From Paraglomus occultum (taxonomy: Eukaryota; Glomeromycota; Glomeromycetes; Paraglomerales; Paraglomeraceae), in NCBI GenBank assembly GCA_910592205.1, contig CAJVPJ010000332.1, positions 1 to 28,258 of the forward strand: a stretch of 28,258 nt of DNA, given 5' to 3'. Of the stretch, positions 1 through 11,253 are shown piece by piece. Every line of letters begins with the position of its first letter. Position 1 is the stretch's first letter. A program made the position numbers and the translations under genes. The notes beneath the pieces are model-generated. The model made no database searches. It was not told the DNA's origin and worked only from the letters and a program-made list of their open reading frames with translations.

Positions 1-648
1 AATAAAGTGGGCAGTAAGTATATGCACGAATTTATCATCTATATTTCAAAATGTCACTATTTGGTAATGATAAGATAATTATTATACAGTTGTGTGTCCG
101 TTATACAAGAGAAAAATTGATTGCTCAGCGTAAAAAGAGAAGGATGGGACGATACTCCGAAGCAAGAATTGCCAAAAAAATCACGAGTCTAACATGACTG
201 ATTTATACAATGTTTATTATTATATATGATTTACTTTATACCAATAAATAATTCATACTGAAAATTGAATACACATCTCGGCAGGCGATCACGACGATAC
301 TTTATTTTTCTGGTGCATATTAATATCACATACGTACATGACTAAAAAATAATATATGACACAGTAGTTCACATTGCTTTATTAATTTTTGCTTAGACAA
401 AAAAAGTCCCAAACTTCGAGACTGATTGAGCAGTCACGGCCGAGAGTTGATTACTTTGTTCATCTTTGCCCTTCGGCGCCTTGATTAAGATTTGCTGGCT
501 GATCCTGTTGGGAAGCCAACATATGTACCTATCACCATTGTCTATGAATTTGACGAAAGACTTGCCCATCTACAAATACAATCCCTTTTGTGACGTCATA
601 TATTCCACTTGTCTAGTTTTACTGCACGCTCTAAACAATAGATCATTC
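1..648. other. Left edge, mostly non-coding; possible last exon of an off-window gene
   Basis: This stretch precedes the ALG11 start. A short plus-strand frame (about 50-197, stop TGA at 195-197) is strongly basic, with the segment KLIAQRKKRRMGRYSEARIA. An acceptor-like ATTATACAG sits inside it at about 83-91, so it could be the end of a gene that begins left of the window; I do not recognise the family. From about 200 to 460 the sequence is AT-rich and holds nothing I can name. A frame that is open from 451 to 648 continues into ALG11 but most of it is probably 5' leader. Confidence 0.35.
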
Positions 649-2882
649 ATGAGTGTAGATAGCTTTTCGTTATCCAACATATTCGTTATCTTGGTCACCA
701 TATTATCGATTTTAGTTGCTCTCTCCTATTATGGAATCACTGTTTTGAAACGAATTCTTGCACGGAATGCAAAGGTTAATAGAAAGACGATATTATCAAC
801 TCTTCGACCAAATGCAGAAGAAAATCCTGTCTTATTAATAGGCTTTTTTCATCCGTATTGGTAAGGGTTTTGTCGAATACTAAATAACGTTAGCATGCAT
901 ATATGCTTAAGTTTGAACTTTCGCTTGCAGTAATTCTGGTGGAGGAGGCGAAAGAGTTCTATGGACCATTATTCGTATTATACAAGAGGCGTATCCGTAT
1001 GTCGTCTGCGCTATATATACAGGGGATACTGATGTAAAGAAAGAAGGCATATTGCAAAAAGTCGAGGTATTATAACAAATATTTAGTCCCTGCGAACCAT
1101 TCGCCCAATATAACAAATTGTACTTTTTTAACACGAAGGCGCGCTTTAATATAGTGCTCAACCAGGATACATTGACATTCGTACATCTGAAGAAGAGAAA
1201 CTTAGTTGAGGATAGACGGTAATCGGACTTTGGATGATTCTGAAATCTGAGTACCGCGTTTGATTGACTTTCAACGCTGCGTGTATAGATATCCTCGGTT
1301 TACCCTGCTTGGACAAAGTCTCGGTTCCGTTTTCCTTGGATGGGAGGCTTTAACGACGCTTGTTCCAGATATTTTTTTTGGTACTAAACGTTTAACCAAA
1401 TATATGTATTTTTAATTGTTGACTTTATTAACCATCTTGTCATTATAGATACCATGGGATATGCATTTACATATCCCCTGGTGAAGTATCTAACAAATTG
1501 TAAAGTCGCCGCGTATGTTCATTACCCTACCATCAGGTAACAATTATTTCATTCGTTCTACCCTCTACTTAATGATGGTTTTGTCTAATTGAGATTATTT
1601 ATGTGCTGATACAGTTCGGACATGCTGAATAAAGTTCATGAAAGAAGAACGGGTTTCAACAATGATGAGGCAATCGCCAATAGTTCGCTATACAGCGATT
1701 TAAAACTAATGTAATTAAGGCTGATCCGATATTCAATACGACATCTATTTTGATCTAATTCCACATTGTTTACTATATGCAGATATTACCGGATTTTTGC
1801 TAAGTTATATTCATTTGCTGGAAGTTTCGCTGATGTGATTATGGTAAATTCTAGTTGGACTAAAGGTCATATTGATGAACTGTGGGGCACGGATAGCAAA
1901 GTTGTATTTCCTCCATGTGATACTACTGCATTCTCAAGACTATCAATAGAAGGCAGGGCAAACATTATTGTCAGCGTGGCTCAATTTAGGTGACGAACAT
2001 TATCAATCATTTGTCGTAACTGGTTCAACTATCCATTGATTATCCGGATTAGCGCATTATTGAACCACTTTATCCTGTTCGTGTAATATAATCATTAGGC
2101 CAGAAAAAGACCATCAATTGCAATTAAAAGCGCTTCAAAAGTTCTTGCAGAAATATGCCGAGTTTCGGACAGGACCTGCAGCAGTCACGCTTGTGCTTAT
2201 TGGTAGTTCAAGAAATGAATCAGATGAATTGCGCGTAAAACAATTGAAAGAACAATGCAAAAACTTGAATATCGAAGTAATACTTTCTATCGACCCGTAT
2301 GTTTAAAATTTTTTTATGCTTGCTTTGACCATGTTTGCTAACTAAACAAAATTTGTCTAGCACAATGTCATTTTTGAAACCAATGCACCCTTTGCAAAAC
2401 TTATCGACTGGATGGCGAAAGCAAAAGTTGGAATTCATACAATGTGGAATGAACATTTTGGAATAGGAATCGTTGAATATATGGTAGGCTCAATTAGAAA
2501 CAACTTGTGCATTCATATGAGAAGAAATTTAACGTCATCTCTTACTAGGCAGGAGGAGTAATTCCGCTTGCACACAACTCAGGTGGTCCAAAAATGGATA
2601 TTGTCGTGTCATACAAGGGCGACAAGACAGGTAACTTTTGAGATAATCTGCGTGATTCTTATAGCAAATATTAATATTGATAATTTTGTAGGATTCTTGG
2701 CAAGCGATGACGAGTCTTACGCATCAGCATTACATACAATATTCACTATGTCTGACCTTCAACAGCGGAACATTCAGATTAATGCACGCCAGCTCGCCAT
2801 GGAAAAATTTTCAGAAAAAGTATTCAAAGATTCTATTCTAGATGTTCTAAAATCAATTTTATCGGAATCTCAGGATTTTTGA
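649..2882 (+). CDS. ALG11: GDP-Man:Man(3)GlcNAc(2)-PP-dolichol alpha-1,2-mannosyltransferase
   Basis: Family role: it adds the fourth and fifth mannoses (alpha-1,2) to the lipid-linked N-glycan precursor on the cytosolic face of the ER. Exons: 649-860, 931-1066, 1139-1218, 1289-1380, 1449-1536, 1615-1710, 1783-1989, 2099-2276, 2361-2483, 2549-2630, 2692-2882, giving 494 aa, a normal family length. Seen: one N-terminal membrane segment (about residues 10-32, [18 protein letters not shown]), then GFFHPYC joined across intron 1 to [11 protein letters not shown] (residues 69-82), the donor-binding glycine-rich loop of this GT4 family. Further on are [34 protein letters not shown] and the EX7E pair E394/E402 in [12 protein letters not shown]. 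The start at 649 puts the membrane anchor at the N-terminus as in homologues; an in-frame ATG at 523 would add 42 residues. The frame is unbroken after splicing, so the gene looks functional. Confidence 0.93.
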
Positions 2883-2959
2883 AATACAATTACTTGTAAT
2901 GATAGCGGTGGGACGTGTCCATGTGATCAAGACACCTCATACTTCAACGTATCGACTTA

Positions 2960-4002
2960 TTAAGTCCACTGATCCCAAAACTTATGCTCCAAGGCGTCTT
3001 TCAATTCTTTGACAACCATGCTCTTGCCATCATCTCCGTAGTCTAAGTAATATAAAGTATAAATCTCCATCTCCTTTAGATATTTATATAATTTGTCATA
3101 GTCCCTTCCGACAGTCGAAGGTCCATGACTATCATCAGATATTGTACATCGTCCACCTTTTGAGATAATCAACTAAAAATTAAATTAAAAGTGAGTTCAC
3201 GTAACGGCGTTGAGTAATTCATAAAATAAACTATTATGATACCTGAAGGATATCTCTTTGTGGATATGCGTCAGGCAGTCCTACTTTCCAACCGGCGGTA
3301 TTAATTTCGAATAAACCACCATAGTCAATGGCATAATCAATATTCCTCTGAATTTTTTCCCAAACTGTCTGTGTAAGTTGCCAGTTCGGCCTGTATATTC
3401 TTATCACATCGAAATGGCCCACAATCAATGGTTTGACTTCTTTTAAAGTCTTATACTGCGCATCAAAATATGCTTCAAACAGTTTTTCCTCGTCATTTGA
3501 TGACTTTTTCAAGGCAATAGCAAATTGCTCTTCATCAAAATCAATTGGCGTCTCATGGACGTGATGAACTGACCCTAATATATAGTCAAGATTATGTTCT
3601 GACTTAAGGCATAGTGCTTCAGTTGAAGATGACGAGTTAATTGTTTCCGATTCCAACCCAACTATTAATGTGATTTGTGATTGGTACTTTTGTTGAAGTC
3701 TTCGAGCCTCATGCACATAGGCAGTAAAAGTGTCTATAAGGTCGGATGGTTTTAAATGGAACTATCATAAATATGGCAGAGCAATTCACATGCATAAGAA
3801 TTACGAAAAATCAAGTTATAAAATGTTACAAGATAATGCTTACTTCCTCAGGGTATAAATCTTGTTCCCGATATCTCGGACAATGTTCTGATAAACCATA
3901 CATGATGAAATTCTTTTTAATCGCTTCTTGCACAACTTCTTCCAATGTGCCCTTTGCATGTTCACAAAACTGACCAGAATGACTATGAAATGAGAACGGC
4001 AT
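2960..4002 (-). CDS. HIS2: Histidinol-phosphatase, PHP family
   Basis: Family role: removes phosphate from L-histidinol phosphate, the penultimate stage of histidine synthesis, in the cytosol. Minus-strand exons 3844-4002, 3243-3761 and 2960-3172 give 296 aa, close to other fungal HIS2 proteins. Metal-site motifs of the PHP fold are visible: H6-x-H8 in MPFSFHSHSGQF, H40 in YGLSEHCPRY, E90 in VGLESET, the GSVHH stretch, GHFDVIRIYRP, and SDDSH near the C-terminus. Both introns are GT-AG and phase 0 (3762-3843, 3173-3242). The ATG at 4002 is immediately followed by the HSHS motif, so there is no room for an upstream start. The gene converges on ALG11 with 77 bp between stops and diverges from allantoinase across 140 bp. 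A bacterial-type HAD phosphatase is excluded by the motifs. Confidence 0.93.
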
Positions 4003-4142
4003 CTTTTCAACTGTCGGGGGCTATCCAACAAGTTTGGTCAGCCATATGAGGCCATCGATCGTTACCGTTATGAGTGTTTGTTCTTGTGCAACAGTTTATA
4101 GTTTAAGTTGTAGTTGTTCAAGTATTATCAACTTTAACAAGA
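4003..4142. promoter_or_regulatory. Short shared divergent promoter between HIS2 and allantoinase
   Basis: Only 140 bp separate the two start codons, so both 5' leaders and both core promoters must lie here or reach into the neighbouring gene. I see no clear TATA box. The allantoinase ATG has AACAAG before it. One TTATC (GATAA on the other strand) occurs at 4125-4129; a single copy is weak evidence for a nitrogen-response GATA site. Confidence 0.45.
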
Positions 4143-5967
4143 ATGGCTCTGGATGATTTATTCATAATCACAAGCAACAAAGTGCTTGCACTTGATAGTT
4201 CGCTGCCCTCTCCGGCCACGATCGAGATTTCAAAAAAAAATGGACATATCGTTAATGTTATCCCCACTAAATTGTCATTGAAAGACTACCCATCTCTCGC
4301 CCCAACAGAATTTATTGATGCAGGCGACGATGTTGTTATGCCGGGCATTGTTGATGCTCACGTTCATCTGAACGATCCAGGCAGAACGGCATGGGAGGGG
4401 TTTGAGAGCGGAACAAAAGCAGCAGCAGCAGGTATAACTTGTATTTTGGCCAATTAAGATTATCAGTGAACCGATAACGAAGGACAATTGTGTAGGGGGA
4501 GTTACAACTGTCATCGAAATGCCTTTAAATTCAATCCCACCAACAACGACTGTAGCTAATTTCGACATTAAGCGTCAAACAGCAACAGGTAGATGCTGGG
4601 TTGATGTTGGATTTTATGGAGGTATCATACCCGGGAACCAGGTAATCTTCTCAATAGTGTGCGCTACAATTATACCGATAATATTTATGCTTTCACGTTC
4701 CGTGTACAGAATGAAATCGTACCATTAATCAAAGCTGGCGTTCGAGGGTTTAAATGTTTTTTGATTGAAAGCGGGGTTGATGAGTTTCCGTGCGTAAATG
4801 AAACTGATGCAAGAAGAGCGTTTGAAAAGCTTCAGGTAACAGTATGTTTCGCATCAAGCTGCTGACTCTTAAGTAAGAATCAAACTGATGGTTGCTCATA
4901 TTTGATGCAGAGTCAAAACACTGTATTCATGTTTCATGCAGAGATGAGTAATGGTGAACAGGCAGATGATAATGAGCAAATCGAGTCGCAAAACTATCAG
5001 CGTTTCCTTCTATCTCGTCCACCTAGTCTTGAGTTAAATGCAATTAAACTTATAGTACAGCTTACTAATGAATATAAAACAGTACCAACTCATATTGTGC
5101 ATCTTTCTACAGCAGATGCTTTAGACATTATTAAGAAGGCAAAAGATGATGGTCTACCATTAACAGTTGAAACTTGTTTCCATTATTTATGTCTTTCTGC
5201 TGAGGATATCCCTGCTGGTCACACAGAATTTAAATGCTGTCCACCAATTAGAAATGAAGCTAACAGACAAAAGCTTTGGCAAGTATGTAACCAGATCGTT
5301 TGTTGCCTATAGAACAATTAGGCTTTCTTTATTGATTTGTATGAAAATCCATTAGGCACTGAAAGATGGTATTATTGACGATGTTGTTTCCGACCACTCT
5401 CCTTGCACTGCAAACTTGAAACGTTTTGATGAAGGCGACTTTATAAACGCATGGGGAGGGATTTCTACGCTACAATTTGGATTGCCTGTACTATGGACTG
5501 AAGCAAAGAAACATGGTTGCAAGTATGATATGTTATCATTTGACATTTCTTTATATTTTACTTGTGTGACATTAAAGGCTATTCTCCCTAATGCTTGCCG
5601 CAGCATTAATGATCTTGTAAAATGGCTGTCAAGGAGTCCAGCCAAAAGAGTATCTCTTGATGATCGCAAGGGTGCAATAAAGAAAGGGTATGATGCTGAC
5701 ATTGTCATCTGGAATCCTGAAGAGACTTTTACGGTTGGTCCCACGTGCACGATATTTGAATTGCTTACATTGATCAAATTAACTTTTGGATTGACAATAT
5801 TAATATTGCAGGTTACCAGGGACATTATCCAATTTAAAAATAAATTCACTCCATATATCCATAGAACTTTGCACGGTGTCGTGAAAAAGACAATTCTCAG
5901 AGGGAATGTGATTTACGACTCTTCCCATGGGGTTATTGGTGATCCCAAAGGACAACTGCTGATTTAA
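4143..5967 (+). CDS. DAL1: Allantoinase
   Basis: Family role: hydrolyses allantoin to allantoate in purine/ureide catabolism for nitrogen. Exons 4143-4431, 4496-4641, 4710-4835, 4911-5282, 5356-5522, 5604-5733 and 5812-5967 give 461 aa, near the length of yeast DAL1. The amidohydrolase metal site is complete: H73-x-H75 in [17 protein letters not shown], the carboxylated lysine K160 in [10 protein letters not shown]196 in MFHAEM, a histidine of HIVHLSTAD (near residue 250) and D324 in VVSDHSPC. The motif [13 protein letters not shown] and the segment [17 protein letters not shown] favour allantoinase over dihydropyrimidinase or dihydroorotase. The last two introns (81 and 78 nt) contain no stop and keep the frame, so they are easily missed. 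I removed them because the spliced joins [13 protein letters not shown] and [16 protein letters not shown] match the family and the unspliced ones do not. Confidence 0.93.
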
Positions 5968-6049
5968 TCAGCCAATAGATGCTATTTTTTTTTAAACGCT
6001 CTGGGAATTGAGTGGAAATTCAAAGATTATGTACATGCTTAAACATAAA

Positions 6050-8670
6050 TATAATTATAAATTCTTACGTCAAACGTCAGTTGAACGCAGTCTAGAACCT
6101 TTGACTTTGTATTTGGCCAAACTACCAACATTATCCAAAATAGGTTATGGGGCTGGATTCAAAGAGCGAAAAAGGCTGATTTATCCAATTCTTACCCTTT
6201 AACGACTAAAGTTGACAAAATATCAATATAACATTGAATTCAAGAAATTTATTAAAGAGACAGGAGATGAGGAAAAGAGTAAAACGCTGTCACTCTTTCA
6301 TGGGTCCAATGCTATGAAAAATCACAAACGAAGAGTTTTGGCGCGACTTGTAGAGATTAAGCGCGACGACTGGTTTAACAATATCGCGCGTTTGCTACAA
6401 AGAAATTACCAATACAAGATAATGGAAGTACAGTAGTTGTCTATGATGAAGACGGGAGATTGTCAGAATTAGAATTTATCATTCACTTAAATAGCATGAG
6501 AATGCATGAAATAAGCTTCGGGGAATGGAACCAAGTTTGAGAGGTGATAAACTTGACTGGAAATTTTTCGATCGCGATGGTATTAAAGCTCTTAATGCTA
6601 TTCTTCAACAGCACCCATCATTAAAGTTTACGCAGATAGGAGATTCATTATTTGACATGTCTACAAGACAAGACATAGGGAATGGTGTTGAAATAGTGTG
6701 GTTTCTACGAAAAGGCAACAAACTCCAAATAAGTAGTCATTTGGCAAGACCTAGTCGAAGGAAAAAATGGTAACTGCAAACTGAACGAATGAAATGTACT
6801 GTAAATCAAGTTTCAGCCATTGTCTCAAGCATCTGTTCATAAATATATATCAAGGGTCCTACTCCGTAATGTCAACATAACACATTCAATCTTCTACAGA
6901 CCATTAAATTTATCAGTGAACTGCTTGGGAAACAGCAGTTGCCGCCAAGTCTTAGCCAACATGACATAAGAAAATTAACGGCACAATATCAAAAGAAGGT
7001 TCGCCCAATATTTCTACAACAAAATATACAATCAAAAAAGTTATCATCAGCAGATGCGCGTACTTTTAGGTTTTTCGACACACAGCAAATAAGGAGGTTT
7101 CTCTGAGAGATTATTTCCAAACAAAATATGGCATCACTTTAAAATACATGTATTTGGCTGAAGCATCAAACGGAGATAAGCAACTGCCCATAGAATGTTA
7201 CGAGATTGTTGAGGTAAGAATCTTCACGTAGTCAATATATGATTTTACTCGCTGATTTGTAATTTTTCATAGGGTCAAAGATATTGGGGTAACTTGAATG
7301 CAACGCAACAAACTTATCAGACTATCCCGGGAGAAAGCATTAAACTTATCGACGATGCTATGAAGTCCAAGTTAGCGGTGAAAATGGATCCCGTACTAAA
7401 GCAATTCAGACTTGAAGTTGGGCAGGAGATGGAACGCGTAGGGGCAGTCGTAAAAGAAATTCCTAAAGTACATTATAATGGTAATTCGAAACACAGTAGT
7501 CCCAGAATTAATGAAGACAGGGCGAAATGGCAATTGACTGGTGTCAAACTTTATCAAAGTGGTGAAGAGCTACAAAAATATTGATTTTTTTGGAATTTTT
7601 TCCGAAGCGGGCTTGGGAAGTGGTGTTGCCGCTGCTAATTCAGTTGGGCTTCGGATCAGCCATGCGAAGCCGGCCATCATGATTTATTAACACAGGTTCT
7701 ACTGTGGAATCTGTTCATCATGCGATTTCAAAGTATGTGAAACTTCTTGAGGGAACGACGGTTAGGCCACAGGTGGTATTATTCATTGTGGATGACGACC
7801 GTGGTGAAAGAAAACATATGAACAAACCACAATATGATGCGGTCAAGCAAGTACTTGAAACAATCGCTGGAATACTTTCCCAATGCGTTCGCGCACCATA
7901 CATTTTTAATCCAAAGAACATGCGAGGCTATTGCTTAAATGTTTCGCTAAAACTCAACCTCAAACTTGATGGCACTAACTCTGTTATTTCCATTCCTCAA
8001 CTGCAGGAAGATTCTTTTCTGGTCCTTGGAGCTGACATAACCCATCCAACATTGGGAGTCAAGAAATTCCGTCCATTGCAGTTGTCGGTTCTCTCGATAG
8101 ACACGCCATCCGATATACGGAAAAGCACACGACACAGTATCAAAAAGGGAGTGGAAGATATCGTGAGGGTATCGTTCATATGGAGAGCATGGTTGAGGAG
8201 ATTCTGAGGGAATATCAAGAGGTTAACCAGAAACTTCCCGATCGTATTGTTGTATATAGAGATGGTATACCTGGGACTCTATTTCAATCCGTTGCACTTG
8301 ATCAGAGTTGTCTGGTATCCGAAATGCATGCGCTAACTTGGATCGTGTTTATCAGCCACCGATTACCTATATTGTTGTCGGCAAACGACATTCGATTCTA
8401 CTGGGACGACAAAAAGAGTAACGTTCCTCCGGGAACTATTGCCGATAGTACTATAACACATCCTTTCCTGTACGATTTCTTCCTACAATCTAGTTCCACT
8501 AGCTTTGGAACGTGCAGAAAACCTCACTATCATGTTCTCTTGGGTGAGAATAAATTTAATGTTAACGAGTTGCACGATTTCAAGGCTGTGTTACAACTTC
8601 CGCAGGCAGTCTCCATTCCAGCACCCGTGTATTATGTGTAGCAAGATTCATATATTGTATTCGAAAGTAG
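6050..8670 (+). pseudogene. Argonaute, decayed (multiple frameshifts and stops)
   Basis: Intact relatives bind small RNAs and silence matching transcripts. Recognisable parts, in order but in changing frames: N domain (about 6090-6440, GYGAGFKERK then YQYNIEFKKFIKE), linker (6525-6770, HPSLKFTQIGDSLFD), linker/PAZ (6899-7584, TIKFISELLGKQQ, RDYFQTKYGITLKYMYL, IECYEIVEGQRYWGNL), MID (7700-7990, TVRPQVVLFIVDDD) and PIWI (8000-8670, LVLGADITHP, SIAVVGSLDRHAIRYT, IVVYRDGIPGTLF, YQPPITYIVVGKRHS, PPGTIADSTITHP, KPHYHVLLGENKFN, AVSIPAPVYY). The catalytic D, D and H of PIWI are still readable. Frame changes lie near 6190-6215, 6400-6420, 6530, 7090 (TGA at 7104-7106), 8068, 8330 and 8390; a stop at 8639-8641 cuts before the last strand (VARF in the next frame). 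Two introns (about 6769-6898, and 7213-7273) still have good splice sites, so this is a dead genomic copy and not a retrocopy. Neighbouring genes have clean frames, which argues against sequencing error. Confidence 0.88.
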
Positions 8671-8699
8671 TTCATACGTCTGGGAAAATGGGGACAGCT

Positions 8700-11253
8700 T
8701 TATTTGAGAATTAAATCTGATAATGTTTTATGGACCAGAGCGGGGTTCGCTTTCCCTTTCGTTTCCCTCATTACTTGTCCGACTAGCCATTGGAAAGTGT
8801 TTTTATTGCCACTTCTGATGCTCTCAACCTTTATAGACAGAGCGGCTTAATTATTTGAATTTAAACGGTTCAAAAGCAATGACGTTCTCTTACCTGTTGT
8901 GGAAATCTTTTAATAATCGTCATACATATTTTAGATAATTCATCGGGGTCTGATAGCTGTCTTAACCCGCTGGCTTCGACTATTTCAAATGCTGATCGAT
9001 TATCACCATCGATCATCTGATTCAATATATCTTTTCCCGTTCTGCCTATTGACATGCATATATTGAATTAAGTGATCAGCTGAACATTGGGAGACGTTTC
9101 ATGCTACAACGTAAAAATTGCCATTGATGCAAACTATGAGCATTAAGGGAGTTCATTGTAATGGTAAATTACCAGAAATAGTGTTATCGATTACACAATC
9201 GATCAATGAACCCAATTGCTCAGTTGAAACTGGATTATCCTGAAATCTGATCTCTCTTGAATTTAATCTTCCCCATAGTTCGTGTGTTATCCTAAATAGA
9301 CTTATATTATGATATGAAGATGTATATATAACCGATTGATTGAGCCGCACAATACTTACCAATTGACGACATGTTGGGGATTCCTACCAGCGGCTGCTAC
9401 CTATGCGAATGGATGCGTATTAATCCAGTTGTCCTTAAATTTTATATTATTTGTAAAATATGCACCTTTTCAAAATATTCAATGCCGCCGCTCTCTCCTA
9501 ATAAAGTCGAAACGTCGTTCAAGGATAGATTGTATTGCTTAATCAATCGTTTCTTCGTGTCGTCAGGCAATTCAGGAAGTGAGTCTTTGACGCGTCGCAG
9601 GTAATCCTAATGCAAATGGAAGCGTCAAAATCACGTCAGTTTCTCTTTCATGCTTGTACATGTATCGTTACTCTAACTACCTCTGAAAGAATCAGTTGTG
9701 GCAAGTCTGACTCTGGCATGTATCTATTGCGTGTAGCGAAAGTCATAAAGTAATTATTATGAAAAAGTTTCAATCATATTCAGACTTGATCAAATCAAAC
9801 CTGTAATCGGGTGCTGTTTCCTTTTCTCTTAGCCTGTAAGTCCGGCTGGATGAGACGTCATAACCACGCGTCTCTTGCACGATACTGACACCACGACAGA
9901 TGTCTTGAATTTGACGTTGAATCTCCGCGTCTATAGGACAGTTGCCACGTACGTGAATTAAGACAACTTTTGATAATACAGTACAGATGTGATGGAAATG
10001 TACCGATGGCAGACACGAGGAATTTTATACTGTTCAAATTTTTGATTTCACATCGAACGCCGAAGGTTTTGTCAGGTTCATGGACAGAGACATTTACATC
10101 GCATCGTAATGATCCCTAAGCCCGCCATAGTGTAATATTATGGTATTCAACCAACTGCCTACGCAAATGATATTTCTGAGCGAATGATTAACCCAATTTT
10201 ACCTCTTCCATGTTGCCATCTGATGACCCTAGGGCACGCATGAGAGCCTGCAATTTACGCACCACGAGGCCGGCTTCGATTGGGGATCTTTAGAAAACGA
10301 TTTGAGGTGTGTTATTTATTGAATATAAGAAGAATAATAATGCTAATGATCGTCACCTGATATCAGGTTCAGTTACAATTTCCATTAATCCAATTCCTGC
10401 TCTATTCAAATCGACAAAAGTCATTCCCGGCCGAACATCTCGTATACTCTTGCCAGTATCCTAAATGATTACATGTGTTTCGGTAAATAGTTGCATCATG
10501 CCAATTGCGCTTTTGTCAGCACATACTTGCTCGAGCTGAAGCTGTTTGATACGGATCACTTTTTCAAAATCCAAACCGTCCAGTGATGAGAGTCGGATCT
10601 GCCCACCGACAGATAACGGCGCTGATAAACATAACAGTTAGAATACTAAATTTACATAAAGAAGTCCTCTTTTTTACATTTCGTTGACGGTAAGTATATA
10701 CCGTAATGCTGTGTAATTTGATACCCCGCAGGTAAGTCCGGATAGAAATAGTGTTTTCTGTCAAAGGATGAGATCCTTTGAACTTCTCCTGATAGTGCAA
10801 AAGCTGTAGCAACGGCAAGATCGACACACTTTTTATTTAATTTCTGTAGTGTTCATTATTTAGGCGTTAAATCGCTTGTTAATTATACACAGATATGGCA
10901 AAAAACTAGACGTCGAGTGTACCGGAATAGTTCCCGGAAATGCAGCATCAATAACTGATACATTGGAACTGACTGGTTTGTTAAATGATGCTGAAGACGC
11001 TGTTTACAAATAAGGGGCAAAGTCGTTGTTTATTCATTGCATCGTCTGGGTATGAAGACAATTCCTATCAACGCTGAAACCCACAAGAGAATAATTTTGA
11101 TTTCGAATTTATTTGCGCATGAATTTCTAGCCCAATAACAGCTTCGAATCTCTCATGATAAAGACCATGTTTTTGAGCCATCGATTTGGATGATATGTGT
11201 CGTCGACTTTGAGTATTAATTAACGTGCGCATACAGGCCGTCTTCGTCATCAT
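8700..11253 (-). CDS. PET112: Glutamyl-tRNA(Gln) amidotransferase subunit B, mitochondrial
   Basis: Family role: GatB subunit of the transamidosome that converts Glu-tRNA(Gln) to Gln-tRNA(Gln) in mitochondria, with GatA and a third subunit. Fourteen minus-strand exons: 11085-11253, 10923-10999, 10702-10843, 10527-10621, 10357-10460, 10203-10287, 10004-10115, 9801-9930, 9681-9723, 9466-9606, 9360-9400, 9173-9291, 8894-9045, 8700-8828. All introns are GT-AG and the frame closes to 512 aa, a typical length. The N-terminus ([20 protein letters not shown]) is basic, hydroxylated and free of acid, as a mitochondrial presequence should be. GatB signatures follow: [97 protein letters not shown]. The C-terminal helical YqeY-like domain is complete, ending [18 protein letters not shown]. 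The smallest exons are 41 and 43 nt. Its stop lies only 30 bp from the end of the Argonaute remnant. Confidence 0.94.

Noticed and set aside
4125-4129. GATA-factor (nitrogen regulation) site upstream of allantoinase
   Set aside because: Only one GATAA core is present in 140 bp, expected by chance; no clustered sites.
5352-5849. 165-codon minus-strand frame
   Set aside because: It is the antisense shadow of allantoinase exons 5-7, whose plus-strand motifs are unambiguous.
2960-5967. HIS2 and allantoinase as a nitrogen-metabolism gene cluster
   Set aside because: The two enzymes belong to unrelated pathways; a short divergent spacing alone does not make a functional cluster.
8180-8641. The 153-codon PIWI frame as a separate small functional Argonaute-like gene
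   Set aside because: It carries internal compensating frame changes (around 8330-8390) that destroy conserved PIWI sequence, and it lacks the first catalytic aspartate and the C-terminus.
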